This document shows positions 14,295 to 22,927 of a stretch of DNA of 39,035 bases, piece by piece. The translations under genes and the position numbers were made by a program. Each line of letters starts with the position of its first letter. The stretch's first letter is position 1. The notes below the pieces were generated by a model. The model did not search any database, had not been told where the DNA came from, and saw only the letters and a list, made by a program, of their open reading frames with translations. The stretch lies in NCBI RefSeq assembly GCF_022829365.1, contig NZ_JAKSYJ010000201.1, positions 1 to 39,035 of the forward strand, in the 5' to 3' direction. This DNA is from Methylobacterium sp. J-077 (GTDB lineage: Bacteria; Pseudomonadota; Alphaproteobacteria; Rhizobiales; Beijerinckiaceae).

Positions 14295-15542
14295 TCAGGT
14301 CACGAACATCCCGGCGATCGCCGCGCTGGTGAGGTTCGACAGCGTTCCGGCCAGGATCGCCCGCAGCCCGTAGCGGGCGACTTCGGCGCGGCGCTCGGGG
14401 ACCAAGCTGGAGAAGCTGGCGAGTTGGATCGCGATCGAGGCGAAGTTGGCGAAGCCGCACAGGGCGAAGCAGACGATCGCCTGGGAGCGCGGGTCGAGGG
14501 CGCCACCCTTCAGGTTCGGCGCCAGGTTGGCGTAGGCCAGGAACTCGTTGAAGGCGATCTTCTGGCCGATCGCGCCGCCGACCAGGGCGGCGCTCTCCCA
14601 GGGCACCCCCAGCAGCCAGGCCAGCGGCGCGAGCGCCCGGCCGAGCACGCCCTCGATCGAGGCCGCCGGATACCCGGCGAGGCCCCCGAAATAGCCGACG
14701 ATCCCGTTGGCCAGGGCGATCAATCCGACGAAGGCGATCAGCATCGCGCCGACCGAGACCGCGACGGCGAGGCCCTTCTGGGTGCCGTCGGCCGCCGCCT
14801 CGATGATGTTGGCCGCCCGGGTCTCGCCGAACTCCACCCGGGTGGTGGCGATCCGGGTCGGCTCGGTCGAGGGCATCAGGATCTTGGCGTAGAGCAGCCC
14901 CCCGGGGATCGCCATCACGGAGGCCGCGAGCAGGTAGGTCATCGGCACGCCGAGCGCCGCGTAGCCCGCCAGGATCGACCCGGCGGTGGAGGAGGCGCCG
15001 CTCGCCATCACGGCGAACAATTCGGCCCCGGTGAGCAGCGGCAGGAACGGGCGCAACGCCACCGCGATCTCACTCTGGCCAATGGCGATGGTGATCACCG
15101 CGGAGAACGATTCGATCGGCGAGGTGCCGAGGATCCGCCGCAGCACGGCGCCGAGGACCCGGGCGAGCGCCTGCATCACGCCGAAATGGTACAGCACCCC
15201 AATCAGCGCCGAGACGTACAGGATCTGCGGCAGCACCCGCAGGGCCAGGATGAAGCCGGAGCCGCCGAACAGCTCGAACATCTTCGGCTCGACCAGCCCA
15301 CCGAACAGGAACGCGGTGCCGCGGTCGCCGTAGGAGAGCCCCGTCGCCACCACGTCGGCGGCGGCCTTCAGGGCGGCCTGCCCGGCGGCCAGGAACAGGA
15401 CCAGGGCGCCGAGCCCGATCTGCAGGGCCAGGGCGGTGAGCACGACCCGGGGGCGGATCGCCCGGCGGTTGGCGGAGAACAGGGCGGCGATCGCCAGCAG
15501 CAGCAGGATCGAGAGGCCGGCATGGGTCAGTCGGTCGGGCAT
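14295..15542 (-). CDS. Concentrative nucleoside transporter (CNT/NupC family)
   Basis: Inner-membrane symporter that imports nucleosides with a proton or sodium ion. The 415-residue product is strongly hydrophobic with around ten membrane segments. The CNT signature is visible in IGQKIAFNEFLAYANL, and other family stretches are GQSEIAVALRPFLPLL, MASGASSTAGSILAGYAALG and CFALCGFANFASIAIQ. The ATG at 15542 is preceded by AAGGAAG. It converges with the broken epimerase gene 12 bases away. Its 5' end faces the TetR gene, which lies on the same strand upstream, so it has its own promoter in or near 15543-15598 or is read through from the regulator. Confidence 0.9.
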   Translation of the reverse strand: MPDRLTHAGLSILLLLAIAALFSANRRAIRPRVVLTALALQIGLGALVLFLAAGQAALKAAADVVATGLSYGDRGTAFLFGGLVEPKMFELFGGSGFILALRVLPQILYVSALIGVLYHFGVMQALARVLGAVLRRILGTSPIESFSAVITIAIGQSEIAVALRPFLPLLTGAELFAVMASGASSTAGSILAGYAALGVPMTYLLAASVMAIPGGLLYAKILMPSTEPTRIATTRVEFGETRAANIIEAAADGTQKGLAVAVSVGAMLIAFVGLIALANGIVGYFGGLAGYPAASIEGVLGRALAPLAWLLGVPWESAALVGGAIGQKIAFNEFLAYANLAPNLKGGALDPRSQAIVCFALCGFANFASIAIQLASFSSLVPERRAEVARYGLRAILAGTLSNLTSAAIAGMFVT

Positions 15543-15598
15543 CGCTTCCTTTGAGTCCGAGCTTGGCCGGTAGATGGAAGGTTCGGGCCAACCGCTTG

Positions 15599-16186
15599 TC
15601 AGCTCGGGCGATCGGCCACGAGGTAGGGGGCGAACAGGTCGCGCACCTGCGCGAAACCCCAGTCGAGATCGGCCTGGGTCAGCTCGGTGCTACCCTGGAG
15701 CCGGTGGCTCATCCAGTGGCTCGACACGATCCAGGCGTTGTCGATGAGCCGCCCCAGGGCGTCCGGCGCGATCCGCAGCCGCCCGGCCCGCTGGGCCGCC
15801 TCGAACACGCCGCGGGCCAGCGCCTGCGTCCGCGCCCGCAGGGCATGGACCCGCGGGCGCAACGCCGGGGCGATCTCCACCATGGCGATGCCGTCGCGGT
15901 AGATGCAGCGATAGCGCCAGATCAGGTCGAACCAGCCGCGCTGATAGCCGAGCAGCGCCTCCGGAGCGGCGGGATCGGCCGGCATGCGCCCGGCAACCGC
16001 TTCGGCCTCCGCCTCGAAGGCCGAGAACAGCGCCTCGACCAGCCCGCTCTTGCGCGGAAAATGGTACTGGAGGTTGCCCTCCCGGATCCCGGACGCTGCG
16101 GCGATCTCCGCCGTGGTCACCCGGCCGAGGCCGCGGGCGTTGAACAGCGCGAGGCTCTGCGCGAGGATTTTTTCGCGCGTCCCCAT
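15599..16186 (-). CDS. TetR/AcrR-family transcriptional regulator
   Basis: Ligand-responsive DNA-binding repressor, probably a dimer. The 195-residue product starts MGTREKILAQSLALFNARG and has the TetR helix-turn-helix RVTTAEIAAASGIREGNLQYHFPRKSGLVEAL in residues about 25-55, followed by a helical ligand-binding domain. The reading frame is open to 16249, but the shorter start puts the DNA-binding domain at the N-terminus as is usual; neither start has a strong ribosome-binding site. It is divergent from the SDR-hydrolase-monooxygenase operon, with a perfect palindrome in the shared intergenic region, so it most likely controls that operon and itself. The inducer is unknown; a ketone, ester or related lipid would fit the operon. 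Confidence 0.88.
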   Translation of the reverse strand: MGTREKILAQSLALFNARGLGRVTTAEIAAASGIREGNLQYHFPRKSGLVEALFSAFEAEAEAVAGRMPADPAAPEALLGYQRGWFDLIWRYRCIYRDGIAMVEIAPALRPRVHALRARTQALARGVFEAAQRAGRLRIAPDALGRLIDNAWIVSSHWMSHRLQGSTELTQADLDWGFAQVRDLFAPYLVADRPS

Positions 16187-16254
16187 AGACAGATCCGGGC
16201 CGTCGCCCCCTCGCCTTCTGCGGCTGTCGCCTCGCAGCATCACACCCAATTCCA

Positions 16255-16276
16255 GTCTAGGGTGTTCACCCTAGAC
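16255..16276. promoter_or_regulatory. Palindromic operator between the TetR gene and the SDR operon
   Basis: Arms GTCTAGGGTG (16255-16264) and CACCCTAGAC (16267-16276) are perfect reverse complements around TT. Size, symmetry and position in the divergent intergenic region fit a TetR-family operator that would block both promoters. Confidence 0.8.
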
Positions 16277-16342
16277 AATCCGCACAGCCGGGGCTATCCC
16301 CGTGCGGTCGTCGGGCATGCCCGGCGGAACGGGAGGCGCGGC

Positions 16343-17194
16343 TTGGCCCAGAAACTCCAACTCGCGGGCGCCGTGGTGCTCATCACCGGCGCGGCGAGCG
16401 GCATCGGCGCTGCCCTGGCGCTGGGATTGGCGGCCAGGGGCTGCAGCCTCCTGTTGGTGGACCGCGACGCGGCAGGCCTGAACTCCGTCGCCGGCAAAGT
16501 CCGCACGGTCGGCGCCGCGGTGGAGACGTGGGTTCTCGACCTCGCCGACGCCGAGGCGATCCAGAAGCTCCCGGAATGGGCATCGGACCGCTTCGGCCGC
16601 CTCGACGTGCTGATCAACAATGCCGGCGTGGCGCTGGGCGGGCGGTTCGACGAGACGCATCTCGAAGACTTCGAGTGGTTGATGGACATCAACCTGCGCG
16701 CCGTCGTGCGGATGTGCCACGCCTTCCTGCCGATGCTGCGCGCCAGGCCGGCGGCCCAGATCGTCAATCTGTCGAGCCTGTTCGGGCTGATCGCCCCGCC
16801 CGGCCAGGTCGCCTACGCCACCAGCAAGTTCGCGGTGCGCGGCTTCACCGAGGCCCTGCGGCACGAATTTGCCGGCACCGGGCTCGGGGTGACGGTGGTC
16901 CATCCGGGCGGCGTCGCCACCGCCATCGCCCGCAGCGCCCGGGGCACGCGCCCGCCCAGCGATCCGGAGGCGGCCGAGCGCGCCCGGGTCGAGGACGAGA
17001 AGGCCCGGGAGGCGTTCGGGAAGCTGCTGACGCTCGCGCCCGACGAAGCGGCGGCGGCGATCATCCGGGGGATCGAGCGCCGGCAGCCCCGTATCCTGAT
17101 CGGCAAGGACGCGAAGAGCGCGGCCCTGATCCAGCGCCTGATGCCGGCAGGCTACTGGAAGACGATCGTGCGCCTGTCCGGCGGAAAGGTCTGA
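16343..17194 (+). CDS. Short-chain dehydrogenase/reductase (classical SDR)
   Basis: NAD(P)-dependent alcohol/ketone oxidoreductase. The 283-residue product has the cofactor motif TGAASGIG (residues 15-22), NNAG at about 92-95, the catalytic Ser144/145 in VNLSSLFG, and Tyr158 and Lys162 in YATSK, with Asn117 completing the tetrad. The start is a TTG at 16343 preceded by GGGAGG six bases away; this begins the protein just before the Rossmann strand as expected, whereas the longer open frame upstream crosses the operator and is not plausible. The gene is first in a three-gene operon with an esterase and a Baeyer-Villiger monooxygenase. It could oxidise a secondary alcohol to the ketone that the monooxygenase uses. 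Confidence 0.88.
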   Translation: MAQKLQLAGAVVLITGAASGIGAALALGLAARGCSLLLVDRDAAGLNSVAGKVRTVGAAVETWVLDLADAEAIQKLPEWASDRFGRLDVLINNAGVALGGRFDETHLEDFEWLMDINLRAVVRMCHAFLPMLRARPAAQIVNLSSLFGLIAPPGQVAYATSKFAVRGFTEALRHEFAGTGLGVTVVHPGGVATAIARSARGTRPPSDPEAAERARVEDEKAREAFGKLLTLAPDEAAAAIIRGIERRQPRILIGKDAKSAALIQRLMPAGYWKTIVRLSGGKV

Positions 17195-17195
17195 G

Positions 17196-18104
17196 ATGGC
17201 GAGCCTGCGTGCGTATCTCGGCACCTGGATGGTCCGAAACAAAGTCCGCGGCCCCCTGTCGAAGGCCCGGGACGCCGCCACGTTCCGCCGGATCTTCGAG
17301 GCGCCGGCCTTCCCCGACCCGAAGGGCGTCACCTACGAGCCCGGCACGCTCGGCGGCGTGCGCGGGGAATGGGTCCGGCCGAAATCCGGCCCGGGGCTGC
17401 GGATGCTGTACATCCATGGCGGCGGCTTCATCGCCTGCTCGCCGCGCACCCACCGGCCCGTCACCGGCGCGCTGGCCAACCGCGGCTTCACGCTGTTCGT
17501 CCCCGACTATCGCCTCGCCCCCGAGCACCCGTTTCCGGCCGCGGTCGAGGACGTGACGGCGGTCTGGCAGGCTTTCAGCGCCGAAGGACCGGCCTGCGTC
17601 GCGGGCGAGTCGGCCGGCGCCAACATGGCCCTGGTGCTGATCGGCGAGGCGCGGGCGCGCGGCCTGCCGATGCCCTGGGCCACCGCCCTGTTCTCGCCGG
17701 CCACCGACTTCGTCTCCGAGGACGGCTCCCGGCGCACCAATGCCTGGCGCGACGCCATGTTCGAACCCGGAGCGCTCGCGGTGATCCGGACGATGTATCT
17801 CGGCAAGGCCGACCCGGCCGATCCGCGGATCTCGCCGATCAACGCCGACCTGACCGGATATCCGCCCCTGCTGTTCCACGTCGGCGAGCGCGAGGTGTTG
17901 CGCGACGATTCCATCCGCATGGCCGAGAAGGCCCGGGCGGCCAGGGTCGTGACCGAGCTGAAAGTCTTCCCGGTCGTGGCCCATGCCTGGCAGTTCGCCG
18001 CCCACATGCTGCCAGAGGCGCGGACCTCCCTCGACGAGGCGGCCAACTTTCTGAAGGTGCACGCCCCGCAGCAAGCGGGCGGATCGGGGAGTGCTTCGCG
18101 ATGA
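17196..18104 (+). CDS. Alpha/beta hydrolase, HSL-type esterase/lipase (fold-3)
   Basis: Serine esterase of the hormone-sensitive-lipase group. The 302-residue product has the oxyanion motif HGGG at residues 74-77 (LYIHGGGFIACSP), the nucleophile Ser139 in GESAG, a probable acid residue at Glu233 in VGEREVLRDD, and His263 in VVAHAW. DYRLAPEHPFPAAVED is another family hallmark. The ATG starts one base after the SDR stop, and the stop overlaps the next gene's start by four bases, so the three genes should be translated as a unit. In the pathway suggested by the neighbours it would hydrolyse the ester or lactone formed by the Baeyer-Villiger enzyme. There is no signal peptide, so it should be cytoplasmic. 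Confidence 0.9.
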   Translation: MASLRAYLGTWMVRNKVRGPLSKARDAATFRRIFEAPAFPDPKGVTYEPGTLGGVRGEWVRPKSGPGLRMLYIHGGGFIACSPRTHRPVTGALANRGFTLFVPDYRLAPEHPFPAAVEDVTAVWQAFSAEGPACVAGESAGANMALVLIGEARARGLPMPWATALFSPATDFVSEDGSRRTNAWRDAMFEPGALAVIRTMYLGKADPADPRISPINADLTGYPPLLFHVGEREVLRDDSIRMAEKARAARVVTELKVFPVVAHAWQFAAHMLPEARTSLDEAANFLKVHAPQQAGGSGSASR

Positions 18105-19576
18105 ATGCGCAAGACGCCGCACCGACGATCCTGGAGGTGCTGATCGTCGGCGCCGGATTCTCCGGCCTCGCCATGGCGATCCGCTGCAAGCAGGCCGGGA
18201 TCGGCCCCCTGCGGGTGATCGAGAAGGCCGAGGGGATCGGCGGCACCTGGCACGAGAACACCTATCCAGGTGCTGCCTGCGACGTGCCCTCGCACCTCTA
18301 CTCGCTGTCCTTCGCCCCGAAGGCCGACTGGACGCGGATGTACGCGCCCCAGCCCGAGATCCGCGCCTATCTGCGCGAGACCGCCGAGCGCAACGGGCTG
18401 ATGCCTCTGCTCCAGCTCAAGACCGCCTTCACCGGCGCGACCTGGGACGAGGCCCGCGCCCTCTGGCACGTGGAGACCGATCGCGGGCCGTTGACCGCCC
18501 GGGTGATCGTCTCCGGCATGGGCGGCCTGCACCATCCGGCCTATCCGAACCTGCCCGGCCGGGATTCCTTCGTGGGTCCGGCCTTCCACACGGCGGCCTG
18601 GGACCATTCGGTCGATCTTGCGGGCAAGCGCGTCGGGGTGATCGGCACCGGAGCGAGCGCGATCCAGGTCGTGCCGGAACTCGCCAAGGTCGCCGCCCAC
18701 CTCACCCTGTTCCAGCGGACGCCGCCCTGGATCATGCCCAAGCACGACCATGCCATCCCGGAGGCCGCGAAGGCGCGCTACCGGCGCCTGCCGCTGCTGC
18801 GGCGGATCGAGCGGGCGCGGCTGTTCTGGCTGCACGAGCTGCGTGCGCTGTTCGGCTTCACCAAGGTCTCGAAGCTGACCAAGCAGGCCGAGGGCCTGGC
18901 CCGCCACCACCTGGCCAAGGCCGTGAAGGACCGGGACCTGCGGGCGAAGCTGACGCCGGACTACCGCCTCGGCTGCAAGCGCGTGCTCATCTCTGACGAT
19001 TACTACCCGGCCCTGCAGCGCCCGAACGTGACCCTCGAGACCGGAGACATCGCCCGGATCACCGAGACCGGGGTGACCACTGCGAACGGTACCGCCCACG
19101 CCCTCGACGCGATCGTCTACGCCACCGGCTTCGACGTTACCGGGAGCTTCGCCCGGATGGATCTCGTCGGGCGCGACGGCCTGCGCCTGGCCGACGCCTG
19201 GGCCGGCGCCGGAATGGGCGCCTACCAGGGCATCACGGTCGCGGGATTCCCGAACTACTTCATGCTGCTCGGCCCCAATACCGGCCTGGGACACAACTCG
19301 ATCGTCTCGATGATCGAGGTGCAGGTGCGGCATGTGCTCGACTGCCTGGAAGCCCTGCGCGGCGGCGCCCGGGCGATTGAGGTCCGTCCCGAGGCGCAGG
19401 CGCGGTTCCTCGAACGGATCCAGACCCGGCTGGCCGACAGCATCTGGCAGACGGGCGGCTGCCGCAGCTGGTACCTCGATGCGCAAGGTCGCAACACGAC
19501 CCTGTGGCCCGACTCGGTGATGGCCTATCGCCGCAGCGCCCGGCGGGCGCGGATGACGGATTACCGGCTGGGGTGA
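18101..19576 (+). CDS. Flavin-containing Baeyer-Villiger monooxygenase
   Basis: FAD- and NADPH-dependent insertion of oxygen next to a carbonyl group, giving esters or lactones. The 491-residue product has the FAD motif GAGFSG (residues 17-22), a second dinucleotide motif VIGTGASAIQV (about 180-190), and between them the Baeyer-Villiger fingerprint FxGxxxHxxxW[PD], read here as FVGPAFHTAAWD at residues 157-168. GGTWHENTYPGAACDVPSHLY is also typical. The ATG at 18101 overlaps the hydrolase stop (ATGA). From memory, the order SDR-lipase-monooxygenase resembles the sadH-lipR-mymA genes of the mycobacterial MymA operon, although substrate identity does not follow from that. Confidence 0.92.
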   Translation: MNAQDAAPTILEVLIVGAGFSGLAMAIRCKQAGIGPLRVIEKAEGIGGTWHENTYPGAACDVPSHLYSLSFAPKADWTRMYAPQPEIRAYLRETAERNGLMPLLQLKTAFTGATWDEARALWHVETDRGPLTARVIVSGMGGLHHPAYPNLPGRDSFVGPAFHTAAWDHSVDLAGKRVGVIGTGASAIQVVPELAKVAAHLTLFQRTPPWIMPKHDHAIPEAAKARYRRLPLLRRIERARLFWLHELRALFGFTKVSKLTKQAEGLARHHLAKAVKDRDLRAKLTPDYRLGCKRVLISDDYYPALQRPNVTLETGDIARITETGVTTANGTAHALDAIVYATGFDVTGSFARMDLVGRDGLRLADAWAGAGMGAYQGITVAGFPNYFMLLGPNTGLGHNSIVSMIEVQVRHVLDCLEALRGGARAIEVRPEAQARFLERIQTRLADSIWQTGGCRSWYLDAQGRNTTLWPDSVMAYRRSARRARMTDYRLG

Positions 19577-19592
19577 GGCCGCTTCCGGCGCG

Positions 19593-21626
19593 TCAGGCCG
19601 CCTTCGTCCGGCCAGCGAGCAGCGTGGCTTTCAGTTTCTGCACCGGCATCGGCCGGCCGAGATGGTAGCCCTGCAGGAACGGGCAGCCCATCGCCTGCAG
19701 CATCTGCAGATCCTCCTCCGACTCGACCCCTTCGGCCACCACTTCAAGCCCGAGCAGGTTGCCCAGGCCGAGCACGGCGAGCACCAGCCCGCGCTTGTCG
19801 TCGCAAATGCTGAGCCCGGTGACGAAACTCCGGTCGATCTTGATTCGGTCGGCCCGGAGCTGCCGCAGCGACGACAGCGACGAGTAGCCGATGCCGAAAT
19901 CGTCGAGCGCCACCCGGATGCCGGCACGCGAGAGTGCCTGGAGCTTGCCCTGCACGGCACCGAGATCGAGGGCGGTCTCCTCGGTGATCTCGATCTCCAG
20001 CTGGGCGGGCGGCAGGCCCAGCGCCCCGAGGCGCCCGGTGACGATCTCGTCCACCGGGATCTGCGCCATCTCGCGGGGCGAGACGTTCATCGCCACCCGG
20101 ACGGTGCCGAGCCCCTCCGCGCGCAGGATCTGCATCATCCGGCAGACCTGATCGAGGATGAAGCGCAGGAGCGACTCGGTCAGTCCCGCCATCGCGGCCG
20201 CGGCGATCAGGTCGGGGGGCGCGATCCAGCCGAGGCGCGGATGCTGCCAGCGCACCAGCGCCTCGAGCCCGACCAGGGTCCGGGCATCGAGCGCGTAGAT
20301 CGGCTGGAACCAGACTTCGAGGGCGTTCTCGACCAGGGCCTGCGAGAGGTCGCGCTCCAGGTCCCGCCGCATCTCCAGACGGTCGCGCAGCCCCACGTCG
20401 AACAGCCGGAACCGGTTCCGCCCGGCGGCCTTCGAAGCGTAGAGCGCCTCGTCGGCGTAGCTCAGCATCGCCATCAGGCTGGGCTCCGGCTCCCCATGGA
20501 CGCCGACGCTGACCCCAAGCCGCCCTTCATCGAAACCGTCGAACGGCTGGGTGACCGCCGCGATCAGGCCGCCGGCCAGGACGGCGTAGGGTACGCCGGT
20601 CGCCACCGGATCGTACAGGACGGCAAACTCGTCGCCGCCGAGCCGAGCGGCCAGTCCCCCGGGCGGCAAGGCGGCCCGCAACCGGCGGGCGACCTCGACC
20701 AGCACGCGGTCGCCGGTCTGGTGGCCGTAGACGTCGTTGACCGACTTGAAGCCGTCGAGGTCGAGGAGCAGCAGGCAGGCGGTGCCGGCCTTCCCTTCGG
20801 CGGCGAGCAGGTCGAGGCGAGCCTCGGCCTGCTGGATGAAGCCGGCGCGGTTGAGCAGGCCGGTGAGGTCGTCATGGGTCGCGCGCCAGCGCATCTCCTC
20901 GACCAGCGCATTGGCGCTGGCTTGGGCTTCGGCCCGGGAGCGGGCCAGCGCATTGGCGTCGTTCTTCAGACGGCTCGCCTCGCGGAAGCCGGCCTCGCTC
21001 TGGAAGGCGTTGCGCGACAGGGCGGCCAGGTAGAGCAGCACGCAGGCGCCGAGGCAGCATCGGTCGAACCCGCCGGCGGCGAACAGGCAGAGCGCCACCG
21101 ACAGCAGCGGCAGCAAAATGAAGCTGCACGGGATCCGGGCATAGGCAGTGCCGTGCGTGACCGCGCCGGCAGTGATGCCGCAGGTGATGGTGAGGTAGAA
21201 GAGGGTCTGCGGGGAGGTGTAGCCGGCGCAGAGCAGGGGCTGGAATGCCCAGACCAGCCCGGACAGCAAAGCTGCCAGGGTGCTGGCGCGCAGATGCACC
21301 TCGACCGAGCGCGAGGCCGCCGCAGCCATGTTCGGCGGCATCGCGGCTGTCAGGGCGAGGCCCGAGCAGGCCGCCCGGCACAAGCCGTTGCGCAGGAGGT
21401 TGGCGCCGGTCGAGGCCGCGTACCAGATCATCCCGGCGCGGCCGTTGCCGCCCTGGAACGCCACCAGCACGCTGGCGAGCCCGAGCAGCATGTTGACCGG
21501 AATTGCCGTGAGAACGCTGCGGCGCACGGCCTCGAGCTGATCCCGACGGACCAGAGCCTGCAGCCGCCCCATATCGCCGAGGGCTGCCGTCCCGGGGGGC
21601 ACTTCCTCCAGGTCGTGAATCGTCAT
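19593..21626 (-). CDS. Membrane-anchored GGDEF-EAL protein (cyclic-di-GMP metabolism)
   Basis: Bifunctional-type diguanylate cyclase/phosphodiesterase. Several hydrophobic segments lie in the first 200 residues, then a short helical linker, then a GGDEF domain with the intact signature RLGGDEFAVLYD (about residue 330) and an EAL domain with intact GLEALVRWQHP (about 450), NVSPREM, ALDDFGIGYSSL and VVAEGVE. Both catalytic motifs look competent, so its net direction cannot be called. The start is uncertain: ATG at 21626 (MTIHDLEE) gives 677 residues, while a TTG at 21662 would add 12; neither has a clear ribosome-binding site. No sensory domain beyond the membrane region is recognisable. It converges with the monooxygenase gene 16 bases away. 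Confidence 0.9.
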   Translation of the reverse strand: MTIHDLEEVPPGTAALGDMGRLQALVRRDQLEAVRRSVLTAIPVNMLLGLASVLVAFQGGNGRAGMIWYAASTGANLLRNGLCRAACSGLALTAAMPPNMAAAASRSVEVHLRASTLAALLSGLVWAFQPLLCAGYTSPQTLFYLTITCGITAGAVTHGTAYARIPCSFILLPLLSVALCLFAAGGFDRCCLGACVLLYLAALSRNAFQSEAGFREASRLKNDANALARSRAEAQASANALVEEMRWRATHDDLTGLLNRAGFIQQAEARLDLLAAEGKAGTACLLLLDLDGFKSVNDVYGHQTGDRVLVEVARRLRAALPPGGLAARLGGDEFAVLYDPVATGVPYAVLAGGLIAAVTQPFDGFDEGRLGVSVGVHGEPEPSLMAMLSYADEALYASKAAGRNRFRLFDVGLRDRLEMRRDLERDLSQALVENALEVWFQPIYALDARTLVGLEALVRWQHPRLGWIAPPDLIAAAAMAGLTESLLRFILDQVCRMMQILRAEGLGTVRVAMNVSPREMAQIPVDEIVTGRLGALGLPPAQLEIEITEETALDLGAVQGKLQALSRAGIRVALDDFGIGYSSLSSLRQLRADRIKIDRSFVTGLSICDDKRGLVLAVLGLGNLLGLEVVAEGVESEEDLQMLQAMGCPFLQGYHLGRPMPVQKLKATLLAGRTKAA

Positions 21627-21808
21627 CGCGCGTCCAATCAGAGGTACGCCATGATCAATCAAGAGTCGTAAGAGAGTGTTGAATTTACGGATCTGAGGAA
21701 TCTACTGAAGCGCCCCGGGGCATTGAGGCCGCACGTCGCAAGCCATTTCCGGTCCTGCCGTTGCGCGCCATATCAAAGCCCGGGCCGCCGACGGGCCCCG
21801 GATGCCTC

Positions 21809-22876
21809 ATGGCCCTCACCAGCGATCTTCTCGACATCCGGACCATCTACCACGAGCCCGCGGTGGCCGACTTCCCGATCGGGCAAGGCATCCTGGCGCG
21901 CTTCCCCGATGCCGAGCGCATCGCAGTGCCGTCGCACTGGAACATCCCCGCGCTCCACGGCAACGCCGGCTCGGTGGAGGATTGGGTGCGGATCAAGCGT
22001 TCGACCCTGGTGCTCGGCGTGAAGAAGGGCCTGACCCTGCGCCCGAACGGCCGCAGCGCCCATTTCATCGCGCCCTCGACCTCGAACGGCTGCGCGATGG
22101 CCTGCGCTTACTGTTACGTGCCGCGCCGCAAGGGCTTCGCGAACCCGATCTCGCTGTTCGTGAACATTGAGCAGGCCTGCGCGGCCATCGCCCGGCATGC
22201 AGCGCGACAGGGGCCCCTGCCGGAGCCCGACACGATCGACCCGGCGTACTGGATCTACGATATCGGCGAGAACGGCGACCTTTCGGTGGATGCCGCCGTC
22301 AGCAGCGGCGTCCGCACCTTTATCGAGCGATTCCGCACCCTGCCGAACGCCAAGGCGTCCTTCGCCACCAAGGCGGTCAACCGCGACCTCCTGGCCTACG
22401 ACCCGCAACGGAAGACGCGGGTCCGGTTCTCGCTGATGCCCGCCCGGATCGCCAGGATCGTCGACGTCCGCACGAGCCCGATCCCGGAGCGGATCGCCGC
22501 CATCGACGACTTCGTGGCCGCCGGCTACGAGGTCCACGCCAATTTCTCGCCGGTGATCCTCTACGAGGGCTGGGAGACCGATTGGCGCGCGCTGTTCGCC
22601 GAGATCGACGGCACGCTCTCCGACGCCGCCAAGGCCCAGCTCAAATGCGAGATCATCATGCTGACCCACAATGCGGGCCTGCACGACGTGAATCTCGGCT
22701 GGCACCCGAAGGCCGAGGAGCTGCTGTGGCGACCGGACATCCAGGAGGCGAAGGTCTCCGAGGGCGGCGGCACCAACCTGCGCTACCGCACCGGCTGGAA
22801 GGGCCAATGGCTTGCCCGGTTCAAGGCTCTGCTGGCCGAGACCATGCCCTATTGCACCGTGCGCTACGCGTTCTGA
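21809..22876 (+). CDS. Spore photoproduct lyase-like radical SAM protein
   Basis: Radical SAM enzyme related to SplB, which repairs UV-made thymine dimers in spores. The 355-residue product has the cluster motif CxxxCxxC at Cys95, Cys99 and Cys102 (STSNGCAMACAYCYV), with tyrosines at 101 and 103 as in SplB. However, where SplB has its hydrogen-donating cysteine about 43 residues after the cluster, this protein reads DPAYWIYDIGENGDLSVD and has no cysteine; the only nearby one is Cys124. The organism is not expected to sporulate. A separate spl-like family in non-sporulating proteobacteria is known to me, function unproven. The ATG at 21809 follows GGAT; the frame is open further upstream. The deaminase gene follows 51 bases later. 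Confidence 0.85.
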   Translation: MALTSDLLDIRTIYHEPAVADFPIGQGILARFPDAERIAVPSHWNIPALHGNAGSVEDWVRIKRSTLVLGVKKGLTLRPNGRSAHFIAPSTSNGCAMACAYCYVPRRKGFANPISLFVNIEQACAAIARHAARQGPLPEPDTIDPAYWIYDIGENGDLSVDAAVSSGVRTFIERFRTLPNAKASFATKAVNRDLLAYDPQRKTRVRFSLMPARIARIVDVRTSPIPERIAAIDDFVAAGYEVHANFSPVILYEGWETDWRALFAEIDGTLSDAAKAQLKCEIIMLTHNAGLHDVNLGWHPKAEELLWRPDIQEAKVSEGGGTNLRYRTGWKGQWLARFKALLAETMPYCTVRYAF

Positions 22877-22927
22877 ACCCTCGGGCCGACGGCGCGTTGG
22901 CGCGGGCATTCCGGGAGAGGCGCAGCG

